Shown piece after piece: positions 13,840-22,242 of a stretch of DNA of 40,002 bases. Source of the stretch: Aphodoplasma sp045592745 (GTDB lineage: Bacteria; Bacillota; Clostridia; UBA1381; UMGS1253); contig JAZNVH010000002.1 of NCBI GenBank assembly GCA_045592745.1, forward strand, positions 1-40,002, in the 5' to 3' direction. Below the pieces are notes generated by a model. It saw only the letters and a list, made by a program, of their open reading frames with translations, was not told the origin of the DNA and did no database searches. Numbering within the stretch: position 1 is the stretch's first letter; each line of letters begins with the position of its first letter. The position numbers were made by a program, and so were the translations under genes.

Positions 13840-16104
13840 AGTTTTTTTCTCCTTTTTGGTTTTAATTTTTTTATCATATTTTGTATTTTTTATATCTTTT
13901 AAATTAAGTCTTAGTGCATTTGATACGACACAAAAGCTTGATAGGCTCATAGCTGCGGCCGCTATCATAGGATTTAAGCTTATACCAAACGGAATTAAAA
14001 CACCTGCCGCAAGAGGAATACCAATCGTATTGTAAATAAATGCCCAGAAAAGATTTTCATAAATATTTACAAGTGTCATACGACTAAGCCTGATTGCTGC
14101 AGCTACATCGCAGATTGAACTTTTCATCAAAACGATGTCGGCAGCATCAATCGCAATATCTGTTCCTGCTCCGATTGCGATACCTATGTCAGCTCTTGTA
14201 AGTGCGGGAGCATCGTTTATGCCGTCGCCAACCATTAAGACCCTTCCGTCAAGCTTTAGCTTTTTTATGACATCGTCCTTGCCTTGCGGAGTCACGTTTG
14301 CAATTACATCATCAACGCCTACGCACTCTTTTACAGCATTTGCTGTTGTTTTATTATCCCCGGTGAGCATAATAGTGCGAATGCCCATATTTTTTAGTTC
14401 TTTAACTGCCGATGCGCTGTCTTTTTTTATTTCATCAGCTACGGCTATAATGCCTAAAAATTGTTTATCCTTTGCAAAGAATAAGGGAGTTTTGCCTTGT
14501 TTTGATAAATCTTCGCATATGCTTAGTGTTTTGTCGGAAATATCGGTAAATTTTAAAATAAAATCAACATTTCCACTGGTAATATGATGACCTTCGATAA
14601 CTGCTTGTATGCCATTTCCTGAAACGATATTCACATTGTCACTTTCTAATAATTCAGTGGTTAACTGTTTTGCTTTTTCCACAATAGCACGTGCCAGAGG
14701 ATGCTCGCTTTTTGCTTCAAGTGCGTATGCAAAACGTAACAACTCACCTTCGCTCACGTCATCTGTGGGTATTATATCGGTAACAACAGGCTCGCCCTTT
14801 GTGATTGTTCCTGTTTTATCAAGACAAACAATAGAAACTTTTCCCGTCTGCTCAAGTGATACGGCTGTCTTAAATAAGATACCATTTTTTGCGCCAACGC
14901 CGCTTGATACCATAATGGCAACGGGTGTTGCAAGTCCCAAAGCGCACGGACAGCTTATAACAAGCACAGATATACCGCGTGCAAGCGCAAAGCCAACACT
15001 TTCTCCTGCTATAATCCAACCTATAATGGTAATAATGGCAATTGTTATTACTATGGGCACAAAAACGCCCGAAACTCTGTCGGCCGCTTTTGCAATTGGA
15101 GCCTTTGTAGCAGCGGTATCGCTGACAAGCTTTATAATCTGAGAAAGTGTGGTGTCCTCGCCGACTTTTTTCGCCTGGCAACGCACATATCCCGATTTGT
15201 TAATAGTGGCTGACGTTACATTGTCGCCTGTTTCTTTATCAACGGGGATGCTCTCGCCAGTGATAGCCGATTCGTCGACAGCACAATGTCCGGATATAAT
15301 AACGCCATCAACGGGGAAACTCATACCTGACTTGACTATAAAAATGTCGCCTTCTTTAATATCAGAAACCGAAATCTCTTTTTCGGTGCCGTCAATTTCG
15401 ATGATAGCAGTTTTTGGCGCAAGCTGCATCAGGCTTTTTAATGCGTTTGTTGTTTTTCCCTTCGAACGTGATTCAAGCATTTTGCCTACCACAATAAGCG
15501 TCAGTATCATAGCAGCAGACTCAAAATAGAATTCATGAAGATACATATGTGCATCAGCATTTTTGCCTGTCATAGCAAAAAGGGCGTATGTGCTGTAAAC
15601 AAATGCCGCTCCCGAACCGAGCGAAACAAGCGTATCCATATTAGGTGCGCGGTTTAAAAGTCCTTTTGTACCGCTTATAAAAAAGTTTTTGTTTATAATC
15701 ATAACAACAAGCGTTAAAAGTAGCTGTAATATCCCTATGCCGATATAATTTCCTTCAAAAAACTTTGGCATGGGGAGTGAGTACATAACGTGTCCCATAG
15801 AAACGTACATTAAAATTATTAGAAAGATTAATGATAAAATAAGCCGCTTTTTTAGTTTTGGTGTTTGCTTATCTTCTAAAAATTTATCATCTTCTTTTTT
15901 TGAGGTGCCTTTAAGGGTTGCACCATATCCGGCAGCTTCAACTGCCTTTATAATTTCGTCGCTTGATGCACTTGCCTCTACGCTCATAGAATTAGTCAGC
16001 AGATTTACATTGCAGGATACAACGCCATCCACCTTAGACACTGCCTTTTCCACTCTTGCAGAGCATGCCGCGCAGCTCATGCCCGTAATATCAAATTGCG
16101 TCAT
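13636..16104 (-). CDS. copA: copper-exporting P1B-type ATPase with C-terminal CopZ-like domain
   Basis: A membrane pump that expels Cu(I). 822 residues. Order: heavy-metal-associated domain (1-70, Cys11 and Cys14 in GMSCAAC), eight expected membrane helices, actuator with GESIPV, the CPC transport motif (ISCPCALGLA), phosphorylation site DKTGT (Asp429), the SEHPLARAI motif and the GDGINDAPAL hinge. A lysine-rich linker then leads to a second metal domain (about 756-822, GMMCPHC, Cys767 and Cys770). A metal domain at the C-terminus is rare, and it has its own ribosome site. GGAGGTG precedes the main ATG. Confidence 0.95.
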   Translation of the reverse strand: MTQFDITGMSCAACSARVEKAVSKVDGVVSCNVNLLTNSMSVEASASSDEIIKAVEAAGYGATLKGTSKKEDDKFLEDKQTPKLKKRLILSLIFLIILMYVSMGHVMYSLPMPKFFEGNYIGIGILQLLLTLVVMIINKNFFISGTKGLLNRAPNMDTLVSLGSGAAFVYSTYALFAMTGKNADAHMYLHEFYFESAAMILTLIVVGKMLESRSKGKTTNALKSLMQLAPKTAIIEIDGTEKEISVSDIKEGDIFIVKSGMSFPVDGVIISGHCAVDESAITGESIPVDKETGDNVTSATINKSGYVRCQAKKVGEDTTLSQIIKLVSDTAATKAPIAKAADRVSGVFVPIVITIAIITIIGWIIAGESVGFALARGISVLVISCPCALGLATPVAIMVSSGVGAKNGILFKTAVSLEQTGKVSIVCLDKTGTITKGEPVVTDIIPTDDVSEGELLRFAYALEAKSEHPLARAIVEKAKQLTTELLESDNVNIVSGNGIQAVIEGHHITSGNVDFILKFTDISDKTLSICEDLSKQGKTPLFFAKDKQFLGIIAVADEIKKDSASAVKELKNMGIRTIMLTGDNKTTANAVKECVGVDDVIANVTPQGKDDVIKKLKLDGRVLMVGDGINDAPALTRADIGIAIGAGTDIAIDAADIVLMKSSICDVAAAIRLSRMTLVNIYENLFWAFIYNTIGIPLAAGVLIPFGISLNPMIAAAAMSLSSFCVVSNALRLNLKDIKNTKYDKKIKTKKEKKTMEITLKIEGMMCPHCEARVKTALEAIDGVAEVIPSHEEKQAIVKLEKEVDINLLKETVIKQGYQIIE

Positions 16105-16139
16105 TACACCACCTCCGAAAAATAAGTTACTACTTCATT

Positions 16140-16168
16140 AATATATCATAAATTAAAAAATAAATCAA
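16140..16168 (-). promoter_or_regulatory. probable promoter of copA
   Basis: On the minus strand TTGATT (16168-16163), a 17-bp spacer and TATATT (16145-16140), 36 bp before the copA start. The region is very AT-rich, so a chance match is possible. No clear CsoR or CopY box was seen. Confidence 0.45.
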
Positions 16169-16257
16169 TAAATTAAGCCACAAAATAGCAAAAATTTCTG
16201 CCTGATTTTATTTTGCTAATTATGGTGCTCAATGTGTTTTTTTTAGGCTTGTTTTGA

Positions 16258-16286
16258 TTGACAAAACCCTAACAATATGGTAAAAT
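16258..16286 (+). promoter_or_regulatory. sigma-A promoter of the HAD hydrolase gene
   Basis: TTGACA (16258-16263), a 17-bp spacer and TAAAAT (16281-16286). The start codon follows about 98 bp later. Confidence 0.7.
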
Positions 16287-16383
16287 TTTTAGTTAGAGAT
16301 ACAAGAACGGATAGTCGAATTATTTGAGCTTTTATAATAAATTTAACAGGCAAAATTTTATGCAAGAAAGCGGGTGCAATTCA

Positions 16384-17049
16384 ATGATAAAAGTGTGTAT
16401 TTTTGATTTGGACGGAACGGTTATGGACACGCTTGAGTCTATTGCATATTTCGTAAATGCAACTATGGAAAAAATGAATCTTTCGCGCATAGAAACTGAA
16501 AAATTTAAATATTTTGCCGGAGACGGAAGAATGGTGCTTTTAAAAAAATCTCTGGCGCATAACAATGCGTTTACGCCCGAAAATCTTCAAAAGGCGATAA
16601 AAATATATGATGCGGCATATGAGAATAATTTTATGCATCTTACAAAGCCTTTTGATGGAATAAAGCAAGAACTTTTAAAAATCAAAGCTATGGGAATAGA
16701 GGTTGCAGTTTTGTCAAACAAGCCTGACAATGTAGTGCGTGCGATTATAAATGAAACTTTTGGAAATGATTTTTTTGCATATGTTGCAGGACAATGTGAA
16801 GGCGTAAAAAACAAACCGGCTCCCGACGGCTTTTTATCTGTTGCAGAAAGCCTTGGCGCAAAACCGGAAGAGTGCGTTATGATAGGCGATACCGATGTTG
16901 ATATGCAGACAGGCAAAAATGCCGGAGCGCATAGCGTTGGAGTTTTGTGGGGCTTTAGAACAAGACGCGAGCTTGAAGAAAACGGGGCACAGATTATTGT
17001 TGACAGGGTAACAGAGCTTGCCCACAGCATTGCAAAATTTAGAAAATAA
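16384..17049 (+). CDS. HAD-superfamily phosphatase, phosphoglycolate phosphatase-like
   Basis: A cytosolic phosphatase with the Gph/PGMB layout, 221 residues. Motif I is FDLDGTVMDT (Asp8 nucleophile), motif II VLSNKPD, motif III Lys in KNKPAPD, motif IV GDTDVDMQTGKNAG. The helical cap (about 18-85) marks subfamily IA. I start it at the ATG giving MIKVCIFDLDG; its ribosome site is weak (GCGGGTG), and in-frame starts exist at 16360 and 16324. The disrupted GH63-like gene follows 30 bp downstream on the same strand, so they may share a transcript; it could act on a sugar phosphate. Confidence 0.85.
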   Translation: MIKVCIFDLDGTVMDTLESIAYFVNATMEKMNLSRIETEKFKYFAGDGRMVLLKKSLAHNNAFTPENLQKAIKIYDAAYENNFMHLTKPFDGIKQELLKIKAMGIEVAVLSNKPDNVVRAIINETFGNDFFAYVAGQCEGVKNKPAPDGFLSVAESLGAKPEECVMIGDTDVDMQTGKNAGAHSVGVLWGFRTRRELEENGAQIIVDRVTELAHSIAKFRK

Positions 17050-17079
17050 TATTAATATTTAAAATAAAGGAGAAAAATA

Positions 17080-18294
17080 ATGGATATAAATATTGAAAAA
17101 TATGGCAATCTTATTGCCGATTATACAACAAAAAATTATCGTGAATGCTTTAGAGAAGCGTCGGGAATAATGAACTACAAATTTATTGTACCGGGCAGCA
17201 AATACAGCGATGATTTGTGGGATTGAGACAGCTGGCTTACAGACCTTGCGCTCGGTGAGTTTGTTAGAGATGATATATCTGAGTATGAAAAAGGCTGTGT
17301 GTTAAATTTTCTTGATTATGTCGATGAAGACGGAACGACACCAATATGGATTAAGTCTGACGAGGTAAGCAAAGATTTTGTCGGTGGAAAAAAGACAAAT
17401 ATTCATAAGCCAAACCTTGCACAGCATGCATTATATGTTTCGGGCAAGTATGGTTTTGACTGGCTTTGTGGCAAATTTGATGCGTTTGAAAGATATATAA
17501 GCTATTATGAAAACAACTGCAAGCATGAGTCGGGCTTGTATTTCTGGCTTGATGATTTTGCGATAGGCGTTGACAATGACCCGTGCACATTCTATCGTCC
17601 CGAAAACAGCTCTGCGTCGATTTATCTCAATTGTTTTATGTATAAAGAGCTTGATGCCATTTCAAAAATTGCAGACAAGCTCTCGCTTTCGGAAAAAGCG
17701 AAAAAGTATGCACTTATGGCTGATGAGCTTAAAGATGCAATTCAAAAAAATTGCTGGGATGAGCGTGATGGCTTTTTCTACAGCGTGGATATAAACCTTT
17801 TGCCGATAGACCTTAGCGTAAACTTACATAAAGGCTGTCCAAGACATTGGAACTGTCTAATACAAAGAATTGGAGTATGGTCGGGCTTTCTTGCAATGTG
17901 GGCAGGAATTGCTACAAAAGAGCAAGCCGAAAGAATGGTAAAAGAGCATTATCTTAATGAAAAGACGTTCTTTGCGCCATATGGAGTACGTACTCTTTCG
18001 AAAATGGAAAAGATGTATGCTATAATTAAATCGGGAAATCCGTCCTGCTGGCTTGGACCTATTTGGGGAATTTCGAATTATATGGTATTTGAAGGTTTAA
18101 GACTTTATGGTTTTATTGAAGAGGCAAAAGAGCTTGCAACAAAAACAATAACCATGTTTGGAAAAGATATAGAAAAGAATGGTCAAATGCATGAGTATTA
18201 TGACCCCGAAACGGGAATAGGAGTTAATAATCCGGGCTTCCAGAACTGGAATCTTCTTTCACTCAATATGTTTGAGTGGCTAAAGAGTCTGTAA
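17080..18294 (+). pseudogene. GH63/trehalase-like glycosidase with in-frame TGA
   Basis: The reading frame starts at an ATG with an AAAGGAG site and would give 404 residues, but codon 49 (17224-17226) is TGA. The context DLWD-stop-DSWL shows it replaces a Trp of the WDWDSW-type motif, so TGG changed to TGA. After it the frame is intact: EDGTTPIWIKSDEV, ENSSASIYLNCFMYKELDAI, GPIWGISNYMVFEGLRLYG and MHEYYDPETGIG, which fit an (alpha/alpha)6-barrel glycosidase of the GH63/MGH1/trehalase type. A weak restart near 17299 would lack the N-terminus. Probably a recent pseudogene. Cytosolic, no signal peptide. Confidence 0.8.
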
Positions 18295-18299
18295 AATAG

Positions 18300-18610
18300 T
18301 TTGGGGTTAAAGCTATTATTTCTTTTTAGAGAAAATTTTTTAAATAAAAGATATGATGAGTAGCCTTTTAATATCGAGGCTGTTTCAAAAGGCTTTTAAA
18401 TATGTGACGGACGATGTGTAATAAAAGGAAAGCTTTCAAAAACTGAGCGCAGAGCATGGGAATTTGATTTGAAGACTTGATGCTATAGAATTTTCAAAGC
18501 TGCATCGTGGAACGTATTTGGCATGGACAAGGAAGGTCAGGACTACAGAACTTGTCAGACATATGGTCCTGTGTATAAAAATATAAGATAAATTTGATAT
18601 ATCAATCATA
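18300..18610 (+). other. non-coding stretch with possible decayed coding remnant
   Basis: No intact gene. One frame from about 18492 to 18590 reads as protein-like sequence (for example SWNVFGMDKEGQDYRTCQTYG) and ends at TAA, with stops just upstream. Another frame over the same bases is also open. I do not recognise either. It lies between the broken glycosidase and a strong terminator, which fits a decaying region. Confidence 0.3.
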
Positions 18611-18617
18611 AAAAAGG

Positions 18618-18648
18618 GCTGCCTTGTATAGACGAGGCAGCTTTTTTT
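18618..18648 (+). terminator. rho-independent terminator
   Basis: GCTGCCTTGT and ACGAGGCAGC pair over 10 bp with one G-T around ATAG (18618-18641), followed by seven T. It lies about 320 bp after the last recognisable gene, so something between was once transcribed. Confidence 0.85.
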
Positions 18649-18670
18649 GTATTGTGCTTTTGCGTAGATA

Positions 18671-18699
18671 TTGAAATGCGGCGGAGTATGTGATAAAAT
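18671..18699 (+). promoter_or_regulatory. probable promoter of the GNAT gene
   Basis: TTGAAA (18671-18676), a 17-bp spacer and TAAAAT (18694-18699), leaving a leader of about 110 nt before the ATG at 18819. Confidence 0.45.
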
Positions 18700-18818
18700 T
18701 TTGGTGTTAGTGTGATATGGGTTTTATGATTGTGATACTGACACGATGTATTTCTTTGTGTATGATACGTGATGTGATTGCTTAAAGCAAATAAATGGAA
18801 AACTAAGAGGTGGTATAT

Positions 18819-19358
18819 ATGCAATTTACAGATGCACGAAAATACAAAAAACAGATTAAAAAATTGTACCGCTCCGCCTTTCCGGCTGATGAGAGAGCGC
18901 CGCTTTTTATGCTGTTTAATAAAACAAAGTATGACAGATACAATTTTTATGCAATAGTGGAGGAGAGTGAGTTTGTCGGACTTATTTATACTATGGCAAC
19001 TGATAAGATGGTATACGTGTTTTTCTTTGCGATTGCAGAAGAAAAGCGCGGCAAAGGTTATGGTACAAAAACCCTTGACTTTATCAAACGTACACATCCC
19101 GATAAGGTTGTTGCGCTTATGATTGAGGATACAACCGCTGCATCAGCACCAAACTTTGAAGAACGTATAAACAGGCTTGGCTTTTATGAGCGAAATGGAT
19201 TTGAAAGACTTGGTATACATATTAACGAGGCGGGCGTAGATTACGAGCTTTTGGGAACGGATAAAACTGTAACCCGTGAAGATTTTTTAAGCATGATGAA
19301 AGGTTATGTCGGCTCACTTTTGTTTAAGATTCTTTATAGAAAAATGGATTTGGACTAA
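18819..19358 (+). CDS. GNAT-family N-acetyltransferase
   Basis: A cytosolic acetyl-CoA-dependent acyltransferase of 179 residues. The acetyl-CoA loop (motif A) is EEKRGKGYGTKTLDFI, preceded by the VYVFFFAI strand, and the RLGFYERNGFE motif B end is present. AAGAGGTGG lies just before the ATG at 18819; the GTG at 18810 is inside that site. Substrate unknown. The tail (about 150-179) is hydrophobic and basic. It precedes the envelope gene cluster by 68 bp, and the clear ribosome site of the next gene suggests possible read-through. Confidence 0.85.
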   Translation: MQFTDARKYKKQIKKLYRSAFPADERAPLFMLFNKTKYDRYNFYAIVEESEFVGLIYTMATDKMVYVFFFAIAEEKRGKGYGTKTLDFIKRTHPDKVVALMIEDTTAASAPNFEERINRLGFYERNGFERLGIHINEAGVDYELLGTDKTVTREDFLSMMKGYVGSLLFKILYRKMDLD

Positions 19359-19426
19359 AGTGAGCGATACAACAGGGAACTTTTTCCTTTGTTTTGCGTC
19401 TAAGATATACAAAGGAGGATGTGTTT

Positions 19427-20386
19427 ATGAAACGAAATTTGATTATATCCCTTTTATTATTATGCCTATCCCTTACGGCCTGCAATAGTACAAGCATTGG
19501 AGTAATAGGCGGCGCAGATGGACCGACAAGCGTTATTGTCAGCAAGAGTGGTGATGAACCTAAAGGAAACTTTGGAGTGCAGTTAGAAAAAAGATGTGTC
19601 AGAATGTTTAATGTTGACGGCGATTTGTATTATGACTCAGGGCTTATCAGTGAAAACACTCCTCGCTGTGGGATGCTGGACGGTGAGCTGAAAAAGACAG
19701 TAAAAGAAAATGAAATTCCGTTTAAATCGGGCGAAGCAAACTTTGAAGCTGACGGCTATCAGAATGCGACAAGCATAACAAAGGAAGTTAACATTGACGG
19801 TGAGTGGGTAATTTTCAAAAAATATGATACATATTCAAGAGCACTTGATGGATTAAAATATTGTTATTATATAAAAGGGCGTCTTAACGGCGGCGCCATT
19901 GACAGCGAAATGATTGTCCTTAGTGAATCTGAAGATGTTACATTTGATGATGTATATGCGCCTTTGTTGGGTTCTGTAAAGCTGGGCGGTCGAAAAGGTC
20001 GGGTTGAACAGAATTTTTTGAATGCTGACAAATGGGGGCTTATTCTTTATGCTGATAATATAACGCCAAATGGTATGACGCTTAAAATAGAGCAGTTTGG
20101 AGCAAAGCCTTCGGGAGAACTGCAAACAGGGGCGGCGTACTCTCTTGAAACAAGAGTTGATGATAAGTGGCAAGAGGTGCAAACAATAACCGGTCAACCT
20201 TTGGTATGGAATATGCTTGCTTATGGCATTAAAATGAACGATATTACTGAAATAAATATAAATTGGCAATACGCATACGGACAGTTAAAGCCGGGCTATT
20301 ATCGATTAAAAAAAGAATTTATGGATTTTCGCTCGGCGGGAGATTATGATAAAGAAATTTATGAAATGGATTTTGTCATTGAGTAG
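19427..20386 (+). CDS. lipoprotein with GGADGPT motif, function unknown
   Basis: 319 residues with a lipoprotein signal ending LTAC (Cys19), so it is anchored on the outer face of the membrane. The mature N-terminus carries IGVIGGADGPTSVIV, which is nearly the Na+-site motif of the beta subunit of sodium-pumping decarboxylases (OadB). Nothing else resembles OadB: the rest is soluble, beta-rich and Gly/Asp/Tyr-rich. The C-terminal half (about 205-318) looks like an immunoglobulin-like domain (ADNITPNGMTLKIEQFG, then LKPGYYRLKKEF). AAAGGAGG lies 8 nt before the ATG. First of five co-directional envelope genes. Confidence 0.75.
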   Translation: MKRNLIISLLLLCLSLTACNSTSIGVIGGADGPTSVIVSKSGDEPKGNFGVQLEKRCVRMFNVDGDLYYDSGLISENTPRCGMLDGELKKTVKENEIPFKSGEANFEADGYQNATSITKEVNIDGEWVIFKKYDTYSRALDGLKYCYYIKGRLNGGAIDSEMIVLSESEDVTFDDVYAPLLGSVKLGGRKGRVEQNFLNADKWGLILYADNITPNGMTLKIEQFGAKPSGELQTGAAYSLETRVDDKWQEVQTITGQPLVWNMLAYGIKMNDITEININWQYAYGQLKPGYYRLKKEFMDFRSAGDYDKEIYEMDFVIE

Positions 20387-20397
20387 GGGATGATGGA

Positions 20398-20784
20398 ATG
20401 AAAAAAGTAATTATAATTGTACTCTTGCTTGCGGTTGTGTTATCAGGAATTTATTTAATTGGCAGCGGATTTACAAAAAGAGCTGATGTGGTTTTGCATG
20501 ATTATTCTGTATCAGAAGACGGAACAGAAATCACGCTTTACACAAGTATTCTATCTTCTATGGGATATACCAGAGGTTTTAAAGATAATGGTGGTGGAGT
20601 AAAACCACATTACTTAACTTTTTACTCAACATTTGGCGGACTTAACTCTGTATTTGGCGCAAAAAATGAATTTGTGCTACAACTTGATAAAAATGATACA
20701 GAAATATATTTTGCGGATATAGGTGGTGGATACAGGCTCGTTTTGAAAAAGAATGAGAAAATGGGTGTATGGGAAAGACCCTGA
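20398..20784 (+). CDS. membrane-anchored hypothetical protein
   Basis: 128 residues, not assigned to a family. An N-terminal hydrophobic helix (about 4-24) acts as signal anchor, and the rest is an extracellular beta-rich domain (DVVLHDYSVSEDGTEITLYTS, then YFADIGGGYRLVLKKNE). It begins 11 bp after the lipoprotein gene, with GGGGATGATGG before the ATG. The pattern of a small single-pass protein following the lipoprotein suggests they act together at the cell surface. It ends at TGA. Confidence 0.65.
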   Translation: MKKVIIIVLLLAVVLSGIYLIGSGFTKRADVVLHDYSVSEDGTEITLYTSILSSMGYTRGFKDNGGGVKPHYLTFYSTFGGLNSVFGAKNEFVLQLDKNDTEIYFADIGGGYRLVLKKNEKMGVWERP

Positions 20785-20805
20785 TTAAAAAGAGGAGAGA
20801 TAATT

Positions 20806-20985
20806 GTGAAAAATGTATATCTTCCACAAGCAACAAATGATAATGTGTTTGCATTTGTTGGTTACATAGACGCTTCTGTTTTAATAGTATGTGGGTTTGT
20901 ATTGGTTATAGCTGTTGCTTTTGGTGTATTTATGATACGTAAAAAGAGGAAGGAAAAGAAAAATGAAAAGGGCAAAGATATTTAA
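20806..20985 (+). CDS. small single-pass membrane protein
   Basis: A 59-residue gene starting at GTG, with AGAGGAGAG 6 nt upstream. One strong membrane helix (about 24-44) is followed by a very basic cytoplasmic tail (RKKRKEKKNEKGK), so the N-terminus is outside by the positive-inside rule. Its last 23 nt overlap the start of the next gene in another frame, the coupling seen in real operons. It fills the otherwise empty gap between two genes. No family recognised. Confidence 0.65.
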   Translation: MKNVYLPQATNDNVFAFVGYIDASVLIVCGFVLVIAVAFGVFMIRKKRKEKKNEKGKDI

Positions 20986-21346
20986 TTATACTGTTGCTAT
21001 AATTTTTTTGCTTATAATCATAAGCGTGCTTGCTGTTTTGGGAATGTGGAAGCGGAGTCGCACCTTTACTGTACGTAAATGGATGGACAACCCTGGTGCC
21101 AGATATAAAATAGTTTCAAACATGCTCTCAAAACACGAAATTGTCGGTATGAGCGAAAACGAGATAATATTACTGCTTGGAAAAGAAACTGAAAACGCAC
21201 CTGAAAGATTTAAATTTCCTAAGGGAGAATTTTGTGATGAAAGCACACTGACTTATTATCTTGGAGTAGATTTTATGGATGATAACTGGCTTATTATAAC
21301 TATTGAGAATGGTGTCGCAATTGATTATAAAATTGGAATTACATAA
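20963..21346 (+). CDS. membrane-anchored protein with BamE/SmpA-like domain
   Basis: 127 residues: an N-terminal membrane helix (about 9-29), then an outside domain with the pattern MSKHE-VGMSENEIILLLGKE, YYLGVDFMDDNWLIITIENGVAIDYKI. Proteins with this layout belong to the loose BamE-like group, in which a helix pair packs on a three-stranded sheet. Role in this Gram-positive cell unknown. GAGGAAGG lies upstream and inside the overlapping small gene at 20806. Followed 13 bp later by the SanA-like gene. Confidence 0.65.
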   Translation: MKRAKIFNYTVAIIFLLIIISVLAVLGMWKRSRTFTVRKWMDNPGARYKIVSNMLSKHEIVGMSENEIILLLGKETENAPERFKFPKGEFCDESTLTYYLGVDFMDDNWLIITIENGVAIDYKIGIT

Positions 21347-21359
21347 AGAGGTTTTATCT

Positions 21360-22037
21360 ATGAAGAAAAAGAAAGGATTAATAATAACTCTTGTTATACT
21401 CATATGCCTTGCGGTTATAGCTTTTGCGACTGTTTTTGGGGTAAATGCTTATGTAAAGAGTATGGGCGAAAACAGCATCATTACACCCGAGCAAGCACAA
21501 ACGCTAAAAGATGTTGATTGTATTTTGGTTCTTGGATGTCAGGTCAAAAACGATGGACAACCAAGCGATATGCTCTCGGACAGACTAAGAAGAGGGATTG
21601 AATTGTATAATCAGGGCGTAGCGCACAAAATTATTATGAGCGGTGACCATGCTGCAAAAAACTACGATGAGGTCAATACAATGAAGCAGGTTGCTGTGGA
21701 GTCAGGAATTCCCTCAAACGATATATTTATGGACCATGCGGGCTTTTCAACGTATGAGAGCCTATATCGCGCAAAAGAGATATTTGGAGCGGATAAGCTT
21801 ATAATTGTAACTCAAAATTATCATTTATACAGAGCGTTGTATGTTGCTAGAAAGTTAGGGATTGAAGCTTATGGCGTAAGTGCTGACTATCGCACATACT
21901 GGGGACAGTCAAACAGAGAAGTGCGCGAAATACTTGCTCGGTGTAAAGACTTTGTGAAGGTGATATTTAAGCCAAAACCGACTTATCTTGGAGAAATAAT
22001 TCCTATAAGTGGCGATGGGAATATAACAAATGACTAA
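21360..22037 (+). CDS. SanA/YdcF-family (DUF218) membrane protein
   Basis: 225 residues: one N-terminal helix (about 6-28) and a DUF218 domain. Its marks are VDCILVLGCQVKNDGQPSDML, RLRRGIELYNQG, IIMSGDH, the acidic AGFSTYESLYRAKEIFG and IIVTQNYHLYRALYVAR. SanA in enteric bacteria affects envelope permeability and vancomycin sensitivity, and DUF218 may process a nucleotide or peptidoglycan intermediate. AGAGG lies 8 nt before the ATG at 21360; earlier in-frame starts from 21303 overlap the upstream gene. Last gene of the envelope cluster, followed by a terminator. Confidence 0.85.
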   Translation: MKKKKGLIITLVILICLAVIAFATVFGVNAYVKSMGENSIITPEQAQTLKDVDCILVLGCQVKNDGQPSDMLSDRLRRGIELYNQGVAHKIIMSGDHAAKNYDEVNTMKQVAVESGIPSNDIFMDHAGFSTYESLYRAKEIFGADKLIIVTQNYHLYRALYVARKLGIEAYGVSADYRTYWGQSNREVREILARCKDFVKVIFKPKPTYLGEIIPISGDGNITND

Positions 22038-22072
22038 CCAAGAATGATTTACCCTAAAATGTAAAATAATAA

Positions 22073-22107
22073 AAACAGCGTAAATAGAGTATTTATGCTG
22101 TTTTTTT
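22073..22107 (+). terminator. rho-independent terminator of the envelope cluster
   Basis: AAACAGCGTAAATA and TATTTATGCTGTTT pair over 14 bp with one G-T around GAG, followed by T-runs. Confidence 0.85.
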
Positions 22108-22213
22108 GTTTAAAAATTCATACAGTAAAAAAATGATTAATAATAAACTTATTGTTTTGAAATTGGAGTTTACAAAAAAATTGATAAAAGTTTATAAAAA
22201 ATTTACAAAATAC

Positions 22214-22242
22214 TTGAAATTCTTGTCAATATATGATATAAT
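22214..22242 (+). promoter_or_regulatory. sigma-A promoter of the purine permease
   Basis: TTGAAA (22214-22219), a 17-bp spacer and TATAAT (22237-22242). The leader is only about 30 nt, too short for a purine riboswitch. Confidence 0.7.

Noticed and set aside
14135..15529. Long forward frames opposite copA
   Set aside because: They mirror the copA codons (Ser/Thr/Pro-rich), have no ribosome sites, and copA is fully conserved on the other strand.
17080..18294. TGA read as Trp or selenocysteine
   Set aside because: TGA ends glgC, glgD and the 128-residue gene here, so no general recoding. The family has Trp, not Cys or Sec, at this position, and I see no convincing hairpin right after the TGA.
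18606..19097. 163-codon minus frame over the terminator and GNAT gene
   Set aside because: It reads through a terminator stem and opposes a well-supported acetyltransferase.
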